From positions 2,542,001-2,606,000 of the forward strand of contig JAKSGN010000007.1 of NCBI GenBank assembly GCA_024180945.1: DNA of 64,000 bases, written 5' to 3'. The position numbers were made by a program, and so were the translations under genes. The notes beneath the pieces are model-generated. The model searched no databases. It was given only the letters and a program-made list of their open reading frames with translations, and was not told where the DNA came from. Shown piece after piece: positions 47,053-58,531 of this stretch. This stretch comes from Macrophomina tecta (Eukaryota > Ascomycota > Dothideomycetes > Botryosphaeriales > Botryosphaeriaceae). How positions within the stretch are numbered: the stretch's first letter is position 1; each line of letters starts with the position of its first letter.

Positions 47053-48861
47053 CTATCTCCGTCCGCTACGCGGATCCTCCGCTTCCTGCCTTCTCCAGTC
47101 CCGCAGCTCTTTGGTGCCAAGGCTGCCAAGTCCTCCCTCACTTCGCCGTTCCCATCCTCCCAGACGCACCACCAGTGCCGTTGCATTGTCTCCGTCCCGC
47201 GAGACTTCTGTCGCAAAGCTCACTAGGTCGCGCGCTCCCTGTTCCGGCGTCCGCGCCTCCTTGACAATGTCCACGATCTCCTGGTCGCTGAGCGTCCCAG
47301 ATACGCCGTCTGAGATCATCACCATGAACGAGTACTCTGCCGGCGCAAGCTCGATCCGGCGAATCTCGGGCTCCGCCGACACGCCCACCCGCTTGGAAGC
47401 CATGTCGCCGAAAGCACGCGTGTTGGCCAGTCCAGAGATGCGCTCTTCGCCAAATGAGTCCGTAGCGAACATTGCTGCGTAGCGTCGGAGGCGTTCTGCT
47501 TCCGACGGCAGTGATGGGTGATGGTTCGATGTCAGTGGGACGGGCTGGCCCGTCGCTGTATTGCAGAGAATGATGCGCGTGTCGCCCACGTGGGCTGTCA
47601 CAATAGTAGATGCGGAGCCGGGATTCCAAAAGGGAGCTGGGGTGGGGGTGGACAGCAGAGCAATGCTGCACGTGCTGCCTCCCTTAAAACGTCTTGGACC
47701 GCCAATCCTCTTTCCCGCATGCGAAGGTCTGTCGAGGATGTCTTCGTCGTTGATCGCGCGGTCGGCCAGCACGGCATCTTCATCTACCTTGTTGACTTGG
47801 GCCGAGACGAAGTCGAAATCAGCTTTCAGGAAGGCATACGTGAGAACCGTCTCAATTCCAACCCCCTCCGTGACGTCTTCTGGAACATTTGTGTGTTGTA
47901 GCTGGCGGCGTTGTATGACTTCTCTCTCCAGCCTATGGCCCTTGCCGCCAGCTGATGTGGAGAAGAAGTCCGGCTTGAAACGTTTGAAGTAACCTCCGAC
48001 CAGATCGCGCCATGAAACCACAATCTCGCGCTCGAGCTGTTCCGCCCTACGGACGTTTTCGGACTGGTTCACTGAGTCCGCGCCATCTGGAGGCGGGGTT
48101 TGGTCGTCTTTGCCGCTCGGAGCCGTCTCTCCATTGGAAGCGTCAGGGATTTTTGCTGGTTCCGTACCTGGAGGAGTATGTGTCTCAATTGCTCGGAGGC
48201 TCTCGCGGCCGCTGGGTGGCGCGCTGCTCCCTTCCGGTGGATCGGGATCGCTGAGACTGTTCTTCTGAGGGAGACTGCTTTTGAGTTCGAATTTGCGGGT
48301 GCTTTCTTCCAAGTACTGGTGTAGCTGTTCTCTCAGGAAGTCGCTGCATTCATTGCCGCCATGACCGTCGAAGACTGCAAAATAGAAGACTTGCGGATCG
48401 CCGTTGGCGGTCTCGACAGGTGTATTCTCCCCATATCTTGACCTGTTGCTGCGCGTCAATGAGATTGGCTGCCTCTTCGCGAATGCAGGGATCTCAATAG
48501 TGCCAGCCTGGAACGCGTCCTCATTATAGGGCCGCTGGCCTCGCGAGACTGAGACGCCAAAGTGATGCTTTGCGCTGCGCAGGGGAATGCGCACAACGGT
48601 TGTGTCGCGGAGGCCTTTGTAGGGCGGAGCTGCTGCGGGCGATCTGCTGCCGTCTTGCTGGGTGTGTGGGATTGACTTGTCGCGGGGTAGCTTGTGGCCG
48701 GGGCCGGCGGAGGAGCGCTGGTCAGGATGCAGCGACGAGGAGGGCAGATGGGTGACGAAGTACTCGTGGAAACATCGAGCGTGGAGGCGAGGCGCAGAGG
48801 GGAGTGCTAGGATAGAGGGCCTGGCGCCGGCTCTAACGATGCGGGCTGACGGTGTGCACAT
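47053..48861 (-). CDS. mitochondrial PP2C-family Ser/Thr phosphatase
   Basis: Intronless, 602 residues. PP2C enzymes are Mg/Mn-dependent monomeric phosphatases. The N-terminus (MCTPSARIVRAGARPS...) is rich in Arg, Ser and Ala and has no acidic residue in its first 30 residues, so it looks like a mitochondrial presequence. PP2C motifs in order: SRGQRPYNED (106-115), FAVFDGHGG (161-169, metal Asp165), AHVGDTRI, ISDGVSGTLSD and GDNATALVV. The segment between the second and third motifs (about 185-400) is a long, partly acidic insertion. The layout resembles yeast Ptc6/Aup1, linked to mitophagy, and Ptc5, a pyruvate dehydrogenase phosphatase; I lean to the Ptc6 type because of the RGxRPxNED wording, but cannot settle it. 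Confidence 0.88.
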   Translation of the reverse strand: MCTPSARIVRAGARPSILALPSAPRLHARCFHEYFVTHLPSSSLHPDQRSSAGPGHKLPRDKSIPHTQQDGSRSPAAAPPYKGLRDTTVVRIPLRSAKHHFGVSVSRGQRPYNEDAFQAGTIEIPAFAKRQPISLTRSNRSRYGENTPVETANGDPQVFYFAVFDGHGGNECSDFLREQLHQYLEESTRKFELKSSLPQKNSLSDPDPPEGSSAPPSGRESLRAIETHTPPGTEPAKIPDASNGETAPSGKDDQTPPPDGADSVNQSENVRRAEQLEREIVVSWRDLVGGYFKRFKPDFFSTSAGGKGHRLEREVIQRRQLQHTNVPEDVTEGVGIETVLTYAFLKADFDFVSAQVNKVDEDAVLADRAINDEDILDRPSHAGKRIGGPRRFKGGSTCSIALLSTPTPAPFWNPGSASTIVTAHVGDTRIILCNTATGQPVPLTSNHHPSLPSEAERLRRYAAMFATDSFGEERISGLANTRAFGDMASKRVGVSAEPEIRRIELAPAEYSFMVMISDGVSGTLSDQEIVDIVKEARTPEQGARDLVSFATEVSRDGDNATALVVRLGGWERRSEGGLGSLGTKELRDWRRQEAEDPRSGRR

Positions 48862-50100
48862 GCTTTGTCGACGAGGACCGAGGGCAGCATTGTGCCTAGA
48901 GGCAGAGCGCCAGATGGAGGCTTATCGGAGGCATTCGAAACGGCTTTGGGAGTGACGGTGATGGCGGCGGAGAGACGGAGAAATGCCTGCTTTCGCCCGC
49001 ACTTGCTCCCCCACATGCCCCAGCCTGCCCGCAACAGCCCCGACGCCCCGACCCTCACGCCATCCGCCCGCTCTTTTCCCAGACCGTCATCCATGTGCCC
49101 CTCATTCACCTATACCTACGACTCTGGAAATACTCTCGCGAGCCCAGGTGGGACGCGAAAACGCCCCGGAACCGCTCGTAGGGAGAATTTCGCAAGTGAC
49201 GGGTCCCAGATCGGCGCGTAATTGCATCTGTACAATGACGATTGCACGAGCTTACAACGACTAGAGGCCGTGCGTTTGTCCTTTGCTCTCCCCAAACAAA
49301 GCCATCGGATGCCGTTTCGTGTGCTTTTTCCACCCCCGGGGCACCGCAACGACCTCTCTTGGGCAATGACGATAGCACCGCATGCAATGTGGAACCGGGT
49401 CCGAGTGGACTGCCGCTTTGGTCACGGGACACTCCCTCGAACCACCTCTATCCAGAGTACTCGTGCCGAGTTGAGCCAGCCGTCCGCAGAGGAGTGTCGT
49501 CAGCCCCTCACCCTCCAATGTCGGTCACTATAGATCGAGTAATAGTGCAGGTAGTCGAGGCATTCGTCCAGGCGCGAAAGAGTAGATGAATGTCCGCGAA
49601 TTCATTGCGGTGTTCTAACCGCCCTTGCGCCTTTGCAGAATATATTGGGGGGATCCTATTCATCTTTCCACACAGCGCTGTCGCATGTGCCTTGGCTCTG
49701 CGCCTCTCTTTTCCTGCGTCATTCGAACTGTCTGAAAAAAGACCGCATATATCAAACAGCAAATGGCATCAACATGCTTTTCGTGTAAGCAGACCCCAGT
49801 ATTGCACTGATCTATTCACTTATACGCATGTGCAATCGCAGTTCCCCCTCTGCTCCGATTGGTGGGGAGTCCACGGTAAGCCATGAAGTCTCAGAACGAA
49901 TCTCATAGCATGTACAATTCGAGGTGTACCGCAAAGGGTTCAATTCGCATTACTTGGAGATCTGTATCCAGGAAAGGCCAAGTCCTTAAACCAGTGGAGT
50001 CCATCCCCTCCCAGCCAGCTCACCCTAGCCGGGAGGAGGAACAGAAGAGGCAAAACGACTACTGATACAAAAACCCATCCAACCAAAGAGAATCACACAC
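48862..50100. other. intergenic, PP2C promoter side
   Basis: PP2C promoter, then the 3' flank of the coiled-coil gene. Short frames on both strands show no recognisable features. Confidence 0.5.
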
Positions 50101-52272
50101 CTAGCGGTGTCCAATGAAGCCTCTGCCAACTGGGTGCGTGAGAACATCCGCCTTGAGTAACTCCTCCGGTGCCACGCCACCCAGACTCCACGACTTCGCC
50201 ACGAGATGCGGCGTCACGCCGACGACAACCACCTGCTCGTTCTCACCACCGACTGCTTCACTCTTCAAGACACCACCGCCACCCACCACGGCCCTCACAT
50301 TCATCGACGCAAACGCGACCCGCACCCCTGGTCCATCGAACACAATGTGCCACTCCTTCGGCGGGGCCATCCCGCGCATCGCACCCACAACCCCAAACGC
50401 CTCTTCCACAATTGCCATCATCTCCTCCTTCCCAGCAGCCCTCTCCGCCGTCGGCACGATCGGCTCCAACAACCCACAAACCTCACACATTAGCGCATCC
50501 GCCTCGACGGCCCTCCACTCCGGCACCGCGCCCTCGCCATCGCCTACAAACGCCCTCCTCAACACCTCCGCCTTCTCGCCCACAATCTCGCACCTCTTCG
50601 CTGTATCCCTAGCGCCCGCCCTATCCCCCGACAGCGTCAACTCCCTCACCGTCTTCGCCACATGCGCGCCCGCCCACTCGAGCACATCGTCCCCGAAAAA
50701 CCGTCCCAAGATGCGCCGATTCAGGTACGCCGCCACCAGCAACGTGCGTAGCTCCATGTTGGTGAAGAACTTCTCGAGGTCAAAGTCACCAATCATCCCG
50801 CCCAGCGTGCGGATCAGCTCGAGCGTGCGCGCCTCCTTGGAGCGCACCGAGGTGTGGATAGTGCCGCAGTACAGGTCCGCCCAGCGCTCGATGCGGTCCA
50901 GCAGCGCGCCATAGTGCGCGCGCGCCTCGTTGATGCTGGTGATGGTGGGCGCGGAGCGGCTGGCGGGCGGTGTCGGCTTGGGGGCGCGCGGCCTGCGCCA
51001 GTTGGAGGAGGCGAGCGCCTTGGAGGGAGGAGCACCGCCATTACCGCCACCGGCGCGCGGGGCGTTGTCGTTATTGTTGTTGTTGTGGCGGGCGCGTGAC
51101 GGAGTGGTGCGCAGATTTTCCGAGGACGCTTCGCGGGACGGCGTGGATGGCGTCATGGACATCATCGAGGAAGGGCGGGAGAGTGACTGCTGTGACTGCG
51201 CATGGAACGGCGAAGATGGCTGGAATGGGTCCTCGAGACGGCCAAATTGGCCGAATGAGGCGAATGAGGCGCGCTCGCGGAGCGTTTGGTTTGTGCCATG
51301 GGCGACGAGAGGGCCTGCGGGGCTTCCGTATCCGGGAGCAGTGAAGTGGACGTTGTTTTGCTGGGCGATGGGACGCGGATCAAAGCTGCTAGCCATTGCC
51401 CTAGGTCCAGCGTGAGGAGGAATTGCAGCCGCCGAGGGAGCATCGCTGGCTGTAGGCTGGACTAACTCGTTGATCCTCGCGAGAACGGCCCTGCTGGGAG
51501 TCGGGGTGGTGTCGGGGTCTCCAGCAGCAATGACCTGACTTTGAGGAGTCGAGTTCTGCCTAATCGCGCCAATCTGAGCCGCAGCTCCTGTGAGGTTATC
51601 CTGGGCGGATGTCTGGTCCAAGCCCTGGCCTGGACGCGGCTTCGGCAGCCTGCCGGGATGTTGCAGCATGAAGCGGAGGTCGCCCTGGAGCATGAGGATC
51701 TCGTTCTGGAGGCGGAGAGTGTTCAACTGGAGAAGGCGGCGATCCTCGCTGCCCATATGCAAGAGATTGCTGGCGTTGCGGAGCTCATCCTTCAGCTCTT
51801 TGAGGGACGCGTGGTGCTCTTGCTTCGCCTCCTTGGCCTCCTGCTTGAGATCCTTGCAATCCTGCTTGACATTCTTAAGCTCATATTTAGTATCCTTCAG
51901 CTCTTCCTTGAGCTCCTGACACTCTTGAGTTAATTCCTCATTCTTAAGCTTCTTGCTGGCAAGCTCAGTATCCATGGCCCCGAGCCTGTAGGATAGCCCA
52001 CCAACGACATTCTCCAGATCTTGCAGGCGCGCGTCATGGAATTTCTCGGCCCGTCCTTGCTGGGCTGGGGTATCATTGTGGAAGATCTGGCTTGGAGGCA
52101 GGGAGAAAGTCTGGGTATGGAACGACGGAGTGTTGCTCGGAGGTGATGACGGCGCACCGACGTGGGTATGCAGCGGCTGGGCAGAGTTATTACCCTGATT
52201 GTTCTGGCTGTGGTTCGGAAGGCGGACGCCGGAGTCACTGCCTGAGCAGCGATCCTCAGGAATGTTGCTCAT
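50101..52272 (-). CDS. coiled-coil protein of unknown function
   Basis: Intronless, 723 residues from the ATG at 52272; codons upstream in the same frame reach a GTG at 52311 but no ATG. I do not recognise the family. The first 75 residues are polar and disordered. Residues about 85-175 form a long heptad-like coiled coil made of repeated EL..T/D..K..L units rich in Lys, Glu and Leu. A Pro/Ser/Asn-rich middle follows and contains a short poly-Asn run. The last 280 residues (from about 440) look globular and helical, with conserved-looking text such as DRIERWADLYCGTIHTSV and FDLEKFFTNMELRTLLVAAYLNR (positions given roughly). The coiled coil suggests self-association or a scaffold role. Confidence 0.75.
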   Translation of the reverse strand: MSNIPEDRCSGSDSGVRLPNHSQNNQGNNSAQPLHTHVGAPSSPPSNTPSFHTQTFSLPPSQIFHNDTPAQQGRAEKFHDARLQDLENVVGGLSYRLGAMDTELASKKLKNEELTQECQELKEELKDTKYELKNVKQDCKDLKQEAKEAKQEHHASLKELKDELRNASNLLHMGSEDRRLLQLNTLRLQNEILMLQGDLRFMLQHPGRLPKPRPGQGLDQTSAQDNLTGAAAQIGAIRQNSTPQSQVIAAGDPDTTPTPSRAVLARINELVQPTASDAPSAAAIPPHAGPRAMASSFDPRPIAQQNNVHFTAPGYGSPAGPLVAHGTNQTLRERASFASFGQFGRLEDPFQPSSPFHAQSQQSLSRPSSMMSMTPSTPSREASSENLRTTPSRARHNNNNNDNAPRAGGGNGGAPPSKALASSNWRRPRAPKPTPPASRSAPTITSINEARAHYGALLDRIERWADLYCGTIHTSVRSKEARTLELIRTLGGMIGDFDLEKFFTNMELRTLLVAAYLNRRILGRFFGDDVLEWAGAHVAKTVRELTLSGDRAGARDTAKRCEIVGEKAEVLRRAFVGDGEGAVPEWRAVEADALMCEVCGLLEPIVPTAERAAGKEEMMAIVEEAFGVVGAMRGMAPPKEWHIVFDGPGVRVAFASMNVRAVVGGGGVLKSEAVGGENEQVVVVGVTPHLVAKSWSLGGVAPEELLKADVLTHPVGRGFIGHR

Positions 52273-54610
52273 GTTGGTAGGCCTAACGGTGGCACTGGAG
52301 GGGGTGATCACAAGTAAGTGAAAGGTTGGAATTTTATATCATCGACCTGCGGGCCCGGACCGTTGCTGATAAGTGGCTGGAGATTCTTGTCCAAGACTTC
52401 CGATGTGCAGATCGAGCTGTACGGACCTAAATCCGGATCTGAGGCAGCTTTGGCTGATAGAAGCACGACGTTTAGTAACTCGCTGTTGCTCCAGCCTTCT
52501 GAGGCTGAAGTGAAAGAGTTATCCCAGGCTGGATTGTATCTACGCCCGAAGAAGCCGTGATGAGCCCGGAACCAAATCCTGACTTGGTTAGTGCGTAGGA
52601 CGGGTTGACGGTAGAAGCGGTCCAATTGATGTTGCCTAGTATGGTAGTCTATAAGCACTTATCCAGTCTGCTGGTGAAATAGGAAGAAGTAAGACCTTGC
52701 AAATAGTTTACTGCTCAAGGTGAGCTCGGGGACGCTGCACTGGGTCGAAAGCTTGAGGTGGATTCAATAGCTCCGAACACAGTCGTATGATCCACAGGTG
52801 GCCACAGTGCGAAGGATTGTCAGAGTCAAAGTGCGCTTGCTCTGCGTTCTCGCGGAAAATCTCTGGTGATGTTCCAAGCGAAGACTCGGTGAGTCTGGCT
52901 AAGACCACAGCAGGGTTGAAGTGAGCTTCTAGGAATGAGCGGTTGCGACGGCTGAAGGGTATTGCGGGCGAATGCTGTTGCAGGTATCGAGCGACGAGCA
53001 GACACAGGCTTCTTCCCGACCTTGGCTTTCGAATTAAGGAAGATCTTGCACATAGCAGGTTAGCTGGCAGAGACGCGGAGAAAGGGGGGTGAGTGTCTAC
53101 TATTAAGTGGCCGTGGCGTTGAGCTGCGGTAACGGTCGCGGACAATGAGACTCGACGCAACAACCTTGGGTGCGCGAGATAACAAGACGCGGACGCTTTT
53201 TAACCTTTCAAGGTTTAAGAAGAGAGTTGAGAAGGAGGGAGATGACTGCGTGGCTGTGGGAAAGAAGATCTTGACGGACCCCACGAATGACATTGGCGAG
53301 GGAAGGAAGTTGAGTAGAGAAGCGCAAAGGATGGACGGATTTTATACACGGGTTGTGCGCACCGCGAAGCACAACACACATGCACACATGCCCGACTCTC
53401 CCAGAAAGAATCTTTCACCTGAGAAAGTGTATGTCAAAGTGATACGGAACCTTCTCGACGCCGTGCCGCTGCGACTATCACAGTCTGACTGGCGGTCTTT
53501 GCGAGCAGCCTATCATTTACATTCATCCAAGGTTTACCATTGAGGCGCCGCCCGCAGAAGAGCGCAACCTACTATCAACGGAATCACTGCCACTTGCGAA
53601 CCCTTTCCCGCGCGCTAGCGAGGCTACGTCCTGGTGCCAATGCCTCGTCACTTCACTTCGAGTACATATCACTCTCAGGACATTTCATTTCAATATGAGC
53701 TCCCTAAGAAACCAATATACGACGGAAAATATGTACAAGTACATAACGATTCGAATTATCTACCCCGTTTGTTGCTTGCCATGAGCGACATTACCCGCTG
53801 CTGAGTATATACTCCTTGCCTAGTCGCTTGACTGGGTTCTCAAATTTGGCTCCAATCCCGGCCGCAAGAAGGGCTTGGCTCTGGAGCGTTGCCATTTGGC
53901 AGCGAGCATGCATTGAGAAGTGAAGCAACCACGCGGATGTATGTGGGCAAGTTTAAACGGATTTCCGTCTAGATCGTTCCTCTGACAGACAATGCGGAGA
54001 ACAGTCAATCATTTCAATATTATTCCTTGCATTAAAATTGTACGCGCATCTATAAACACTTTTCGGATAGATCCAAAGGAAAAAAAAAGAAAAAAAATAC
54101 GAGGTCCGCCGGCGTAGTTTAGAAGATATGAAATAAGATGGATCTGAAGTGTATCAACAAGTAAAAGGAGGCTTTGGCCACCGGGGCAGACGAAAAGGGC
54201 TATGCGGGGCCTTTTGACTTAGGTCCAGAATGACGTCATCTGCCAACGGGTCAGTGAAGGTAACGTGTGATTTTCTCGTAGGCAGTCGGTAACGCGATGA
54301 AGTTGGTTCGATCAGAAGGCGGCAGATGTAGAATGTCCACGATGGATCCAGAGTAGCAGCTGCATATCCATTACCAAGTAGTTATGGAATTTGAGCTTTG
54401 AGGCGAAGCATCTGTTAAAACGGAATCGAATTAGAGCACAGAGAAGCATGGTATAGTCGAGAAGCAATATTTTAACCTCAGCCTGTAATCAAAAAGCTCA
54501 AGAGATGCTATCAACACGAAACCGGGGAGGCCGCTATCCAGGAAAGACAAATACCCACCGAAACTCCCAATTGAATTCTGAAGCCTACGCGGAAAATGGG
54601 TGTGCGAATG
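52273..54610. other. intergenic, no supportable gene
   Basis: Promoter of the coiled-coil gene and then 3' flank of the splicing-factor gene. A minus-strand frame at 52708-53163 has protein-like composition but no internal ATG. Another at 52308-52658 begins with GTG and ends 36 bp before the coiled-coil ATG. Neither shows a domain or clear splice partners. Confidence 0.45.
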
Positions 54611-56574
54611 TTAGACGGCCTTGGAGAAGAGACTGCGGTACACTGCATCGACGACAGGCTGGGCGGTGATCTGGCGGCCGCCGAAGAATCTGCCATTGAG
54701 GCCTTTGATAGCGTTCTCGCCGCCTTGGACAGTGTCGAACTTGACGTAGATATCGCCCTGGGTGTTCGGATCTAGAGCAATGTGAACGACCGTGCCATAC
54801 TTCGCCTGGCATTCTTCTTTGACGTCATCCTCAAGTTCCTTCATCCAGCTCTCGCCTTCCTCCCTGTTGAACTGTTAGATTTTATCTTAGGTAACCATCT
54901 CCGAGAAGACTTACTCGGCTGGATCAAACATGTTCTTGAGCACAACGCAACGGCTAGCCTGGTTGACGCTGACTGGGAGGGTGCGAGCCGCCTGTACAGC
55001 GGGCTTGATGATCTTCTGCTTGTCGGCACCATTGGTATCAGCAGGTTCGTCAGTACGTGCAAGCTTCCTCATAAGGGCATCTCTGCTGTAATTGTTGAAG
55101 TTTACGCCGGCAACATCAGTGTCGTCGAGAGCGCTGGCACCGCCAGCACCCTTGTCGTTATCACGACCTCCCGCGCGGTCAAAGGTACCACCAGAGCCTC
55201 CCGCGTGAGCGCCACGGCCACCTGAGCCGGAGAAAGCTGAGCCCTGGAAATTGGGTGGGCCTTGGCCATTGAAGCGTTGAAGAAGATTGGCAGTGGACTC
55301 GGGGGTGAACTTATCGTTGCCCAAACCGACACGGATGGGGCGTCCAGCCAAGTCAAAGCCATTCATCTTCTCAAGAGCCTCCTTGGCCTGAGCGGGGTCG
55401 CGGAACCTATGCTTGTCAGCTATGTTTCTTGTACAGAACTGTTATATCACTTACTGGACGAAGCCATAGCCACGACTGCGACCGCCTTCCTCCTTCTGCA
55501 GTTGAACGAACTCCAACTCCCCGAAGGGCTCAAACACATTCTGCAAGTCGCTCTCAGTGATACTGAAGTGAATATTGCCGACATACAACCTGTGGAAGGG
55601 TACGCCATTGTTGTTGCCACTATTTCCATCACCGGTACGGGCTTGACGGTTCTTCTCGGCTTCCGTGAGCTGGGCGATGATGGGAATACCCATTAGCTTC
55701 TGGCCGGTAAGCTGAATGGCTGCAGGGACAGACTCCTCGTTCTTGAACTCGACGTATCCGACTCTGTGGAGGTATGTCAGTAAAGGAATATTGGAATGAT
55801 GTAAGAAAGTCTAACGCACCCCTTAGAGCGGCCGCTTACACGATCCTTCACGATTTGCGCCTCCTTGACGGGGCCAACCTTCTCGAAGAAAGCAATTAGA
55901 TCCTTGGTCCTCAAACGAGCTGCAAGTTGCTGGACAAAGACGGTACGACGGTCACGCTCATCCTCGGTTAAGGGAGGGCTGGAAGAACGCTTGGCTGACG
56001 GGGAGCGGCGGGGGCGTCCACCGCGTCCACCATGGCCGCGCTCCCTTTCACGGTCACGACCGCGGTCGCGGTCCCGTTCACGGTCGCGTTCACGTTCACG
56101 GTCGTCATCGCGGCGGCCAGGGCGGCCGGAGGGGCGGTAATGCCTATCATCGTCAGGGTAGGGCGAGCGGGATCTAGAGCGGGCACGGCCGCTGCCACGG
56201 TAGTAGTCGCCGCCGGAGCGGTAGCTGTCGTCACGGTCAATCGAGTCTCGGGCACGGCGATGACGCCTCTCAGAGTCGCGGCTCTTGCTGCGGCGTCTGC
56301 TCCTCAGGCTGCCGGTAGCGCTTCCCCTGTCGCTCCTGGGGCTGCGCATCTCAACATCGTCGTCCAGATCGCGGCGGGGGCGATCGCGGCTGCGATCACG
56401 GCGCTTGCGATCACGTTCGCGGGATCCGTCTCTAGCACGGTCACGCTCGCGGCGCTCGCTTCTTTCGTTCTTCAGGCGGTCATCGTTGTCAGTGGAGCGG
56501 GGCGTGTCCCTGGACTCGGCCGCGCTGGCGTTGGCTGTAGAGTCAAGTAGAGCCTCAACGTCTAGACCTGACAT
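54611..56574 (-). CDS. RBM39/Rsd1-like SR splicing factor (three RRM-type domains)
   Basis: Four exons (55820-56574, 55455-55763, 54915-55406, 54611-54863), introns 48-56 bp, 602 residues. The N-terminal 200 residues form an RS-like domain full of Arg-Asp, Arg-Glu and Arg-Ser pairs. RRM1 covers about 210-285 (RNP2 VFVQQL, RNP1 SKGVGYVEF, split by intron 1). RRM2 covers about 310-386 (RNP2 LYVGNI, RNP1 SRGYGFVQF, split by intron 2). The C-terminal domain (about 505-602) is of the UHM type: an acidic helix EEGESWMKELEDDV and the R-x-F motif Arg577-Phe-Phe579. UHM domains bind tryptophan motifs in U2AF/SF3B1-type partners, so a role in 3' splice-site recognition is expected. The architecture is that of human RBM39 (CAPER) and fission yeast Rsd1. 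Confidence 0.93.
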
Positions 56575-57252
56575 GGCGGAGTTGGAACGCTGTCAAGCTA
56601 AACGTGCGGAGTGAGGAAGATCACTAGGAGGGCAGCGGTTAGCTGGCGTAGTCGGTTCGGGGGTGTCGAGGCGCGGAGCGAGCGCACCCTGTAAATGTGA
56701 CTAGCTCGCGGTTGGTGCTGCAGAGAGCGGTCTTCACAGAAGCGGAGAAGCAGTCGGAGAGGCCGACGAGAGTGGGCGCACGCTCAAGTACGAAGTCGCT
56801 GGGCAAGGATTATGCCGCCTAGGGTCGTGGAGGAAGAGGGCAAATGGCTGGCGAGGCAGACAGGGTCGAAGCAGAAGCAGGAAGCGACTCGCCAAACTTT
56901 AACCTGGCGCGTCACGTGCGCGAGGAGTCCAGGCCGTCCGCGTCGCGCGTCACTCACTCCCCCCGGCTGATCCCGCAGCGATCTCCTGCACACACCACCT
57001 CCATCATGCCACGGCATACATCGCATCGCGTAGGGGGCTCCCCAAGCAATTACTATTAGATATGTATATCTGGATTGTGCGGCGTAAGAATGTGATCGTA
57101 AGACATGCAAGCAACCCAAATTCCTCCAAAAGCAACTCGCTCGCTGTTTTCAGCTATCCAGCGCGTGCCTTGCGAACGCCCTTCCCGTCCATCCGTCATT
57201 ACAAGTATGGTACAGCAGCGATATGTACAGCCTGAAGCATCGCCAAGTTCAT
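56575..57252. other. intergenic between splicing factor and fatty-acid hydroxylase
   Basis: Splicing-factor promoter and the 3' flank of the hydroxylase gene. No further feature is recognised. Confidence 0.5.
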
Positions 57253-58531
57253 TTAGGCCGTCTTAACCACCTTCGGCGGCGGGAGTGTCAGCTCCGTGTT
57301 GAACACACGGTCCCAGAACTTGCTTGTGACACCGAATCCGTTTTGGTAGTCGGCGAAGTGGTGCTCAAGATGGTACTTCTTGAGCTCACGGTAGTATGCC
57401 GGAAGACTGTCGCGCCATTAGCTTCTGCACTCCGCACGTTCATTGGAGCATACGCACTTGCGGTGGTGGAGGAAGTAGTGGGTCAAATCATAGCAAATGT
57501 AGCCGAATATGCCGCCGCAGAATACGCCAGTGGCGGCATACCAGTTGTAGAAGAAGACCGCATGTGCCAACTTCCAGAAAGGAGTCGCGAGGACTAGGAA
57601 GAGTGTCGGCGGCATCACGAGGCGATACTTGTCCATGGGCAGGTAGTGGTGAATGCCATGGAGAAGGAAATGGAGTGTGATACCCACGCGATTATCGGGG
57701 AGATACCTGTGCTTCATTAGCAAAATCGAACGCAACGCCATAGCCTGGAACTAAAACGTACTCGTCCAAGTGGAAAAGGAAGCGGTGCAGGATGTATTCG
57801 ACGAGAGTCCATATGCAGAGGCCCAGGACCCAATACAGGGCGAGGTGGACGAAAGGTAACTCCTGACTGGCGAGGTAGGTTCCGTAGGTAACGGGAGGAA
57901 GCCAGACGGTGGGAACCACCCACCACGCTGTCAAGCTCAAAGGCTCGAGGAAATTGCCAAACAATGGGGCCGACTTTCCTCCTTTGTAATGCCTGGGTCG
58001 ATGAACTTGCTCAAGGTAGAAGGCCTTGGAGAAGCCACCGAACCAAACCTGCGGAAGCAGCGGCTTGCTAAGATCCAGGAATTTGTGTGTCTTGTAGTCC
58101 GAGGCAACGTCGGTCTCCTTGTTCAAATCCTCGGCGGAGGACAGCCCGGTTGCCTCAAAGACGTACTTGGTCTCTCCATTGGCATTCAACTCCTTCAGGC
58201 CGTCCTTCGTGGGTGGCAGCGGCACGATGTTGTCGGGATGGGTGCTGTTGGTAGCAGCATTTAGGACCTTTTCGTTGGCGACGAAACCGATCAGGTGCTC
58301 ATCGAGAATCTCGTAGGCCGAGTCGGAGTGCCTGTGGGAGATCTCATCCTCCAGAATGTCCTTCACATCTTTTCCGCCATATTCGAGAACCAAATCGCCG
58401 CCACCGGGGTGGTCCTCGACGAAGGAGGTGATGTCGTAGACCTTTGTGCCGATAGTGACATAGCACGACTCGGCAGAGTTGTGAGCCTGGACTTCAGCCT
58501 GGGTGATGGTGGGGAGAGTGCGGCCGGGCAT
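57253..58531 (-). CDS. scs7: fatty-acid 2-hydroxylase (cytochrome b5 fusion)
   Basis: Three exons (57762-58531, 57458-57706, 57253-57406), introns 55 and 51 bp, 390 residues, near yeast Scs7 (384). It alpha-hydroxylates the very-long-chain fatty acid of ceramide in the ER, a step in making the inositol-phosphoceramides and glucosylceramides of fungal membranes. The N-terminal cytochrome b5 domain carries HPGG (41-44) and a second haem His near 68 (SHRHSD). The C-terminal membrane domain has the di-iron histidine boxes: HRFLFH, HGIHH, HYFLHH and YHLEHHF. The second box region and the third are split by introns 1 and 2; joining restores the LPDNRVGITLHF and LPAYYRELKKYHL blocks typical of the family. 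Confidence 0.95.

Noticed and set aside
52308..52658. Minus-strand frame just upstream of the coiled-coil gene
   Set aside because: Begins with GTG and stops 36 bp before the ATG of the next gene; no splice site that would join the two in frame was found.
52708..53163. 151-codon minus-strand frame with protein-like composition
   Set aside because: It begins with TTG and has no ATG inside; no splice partner with an ATG was found.
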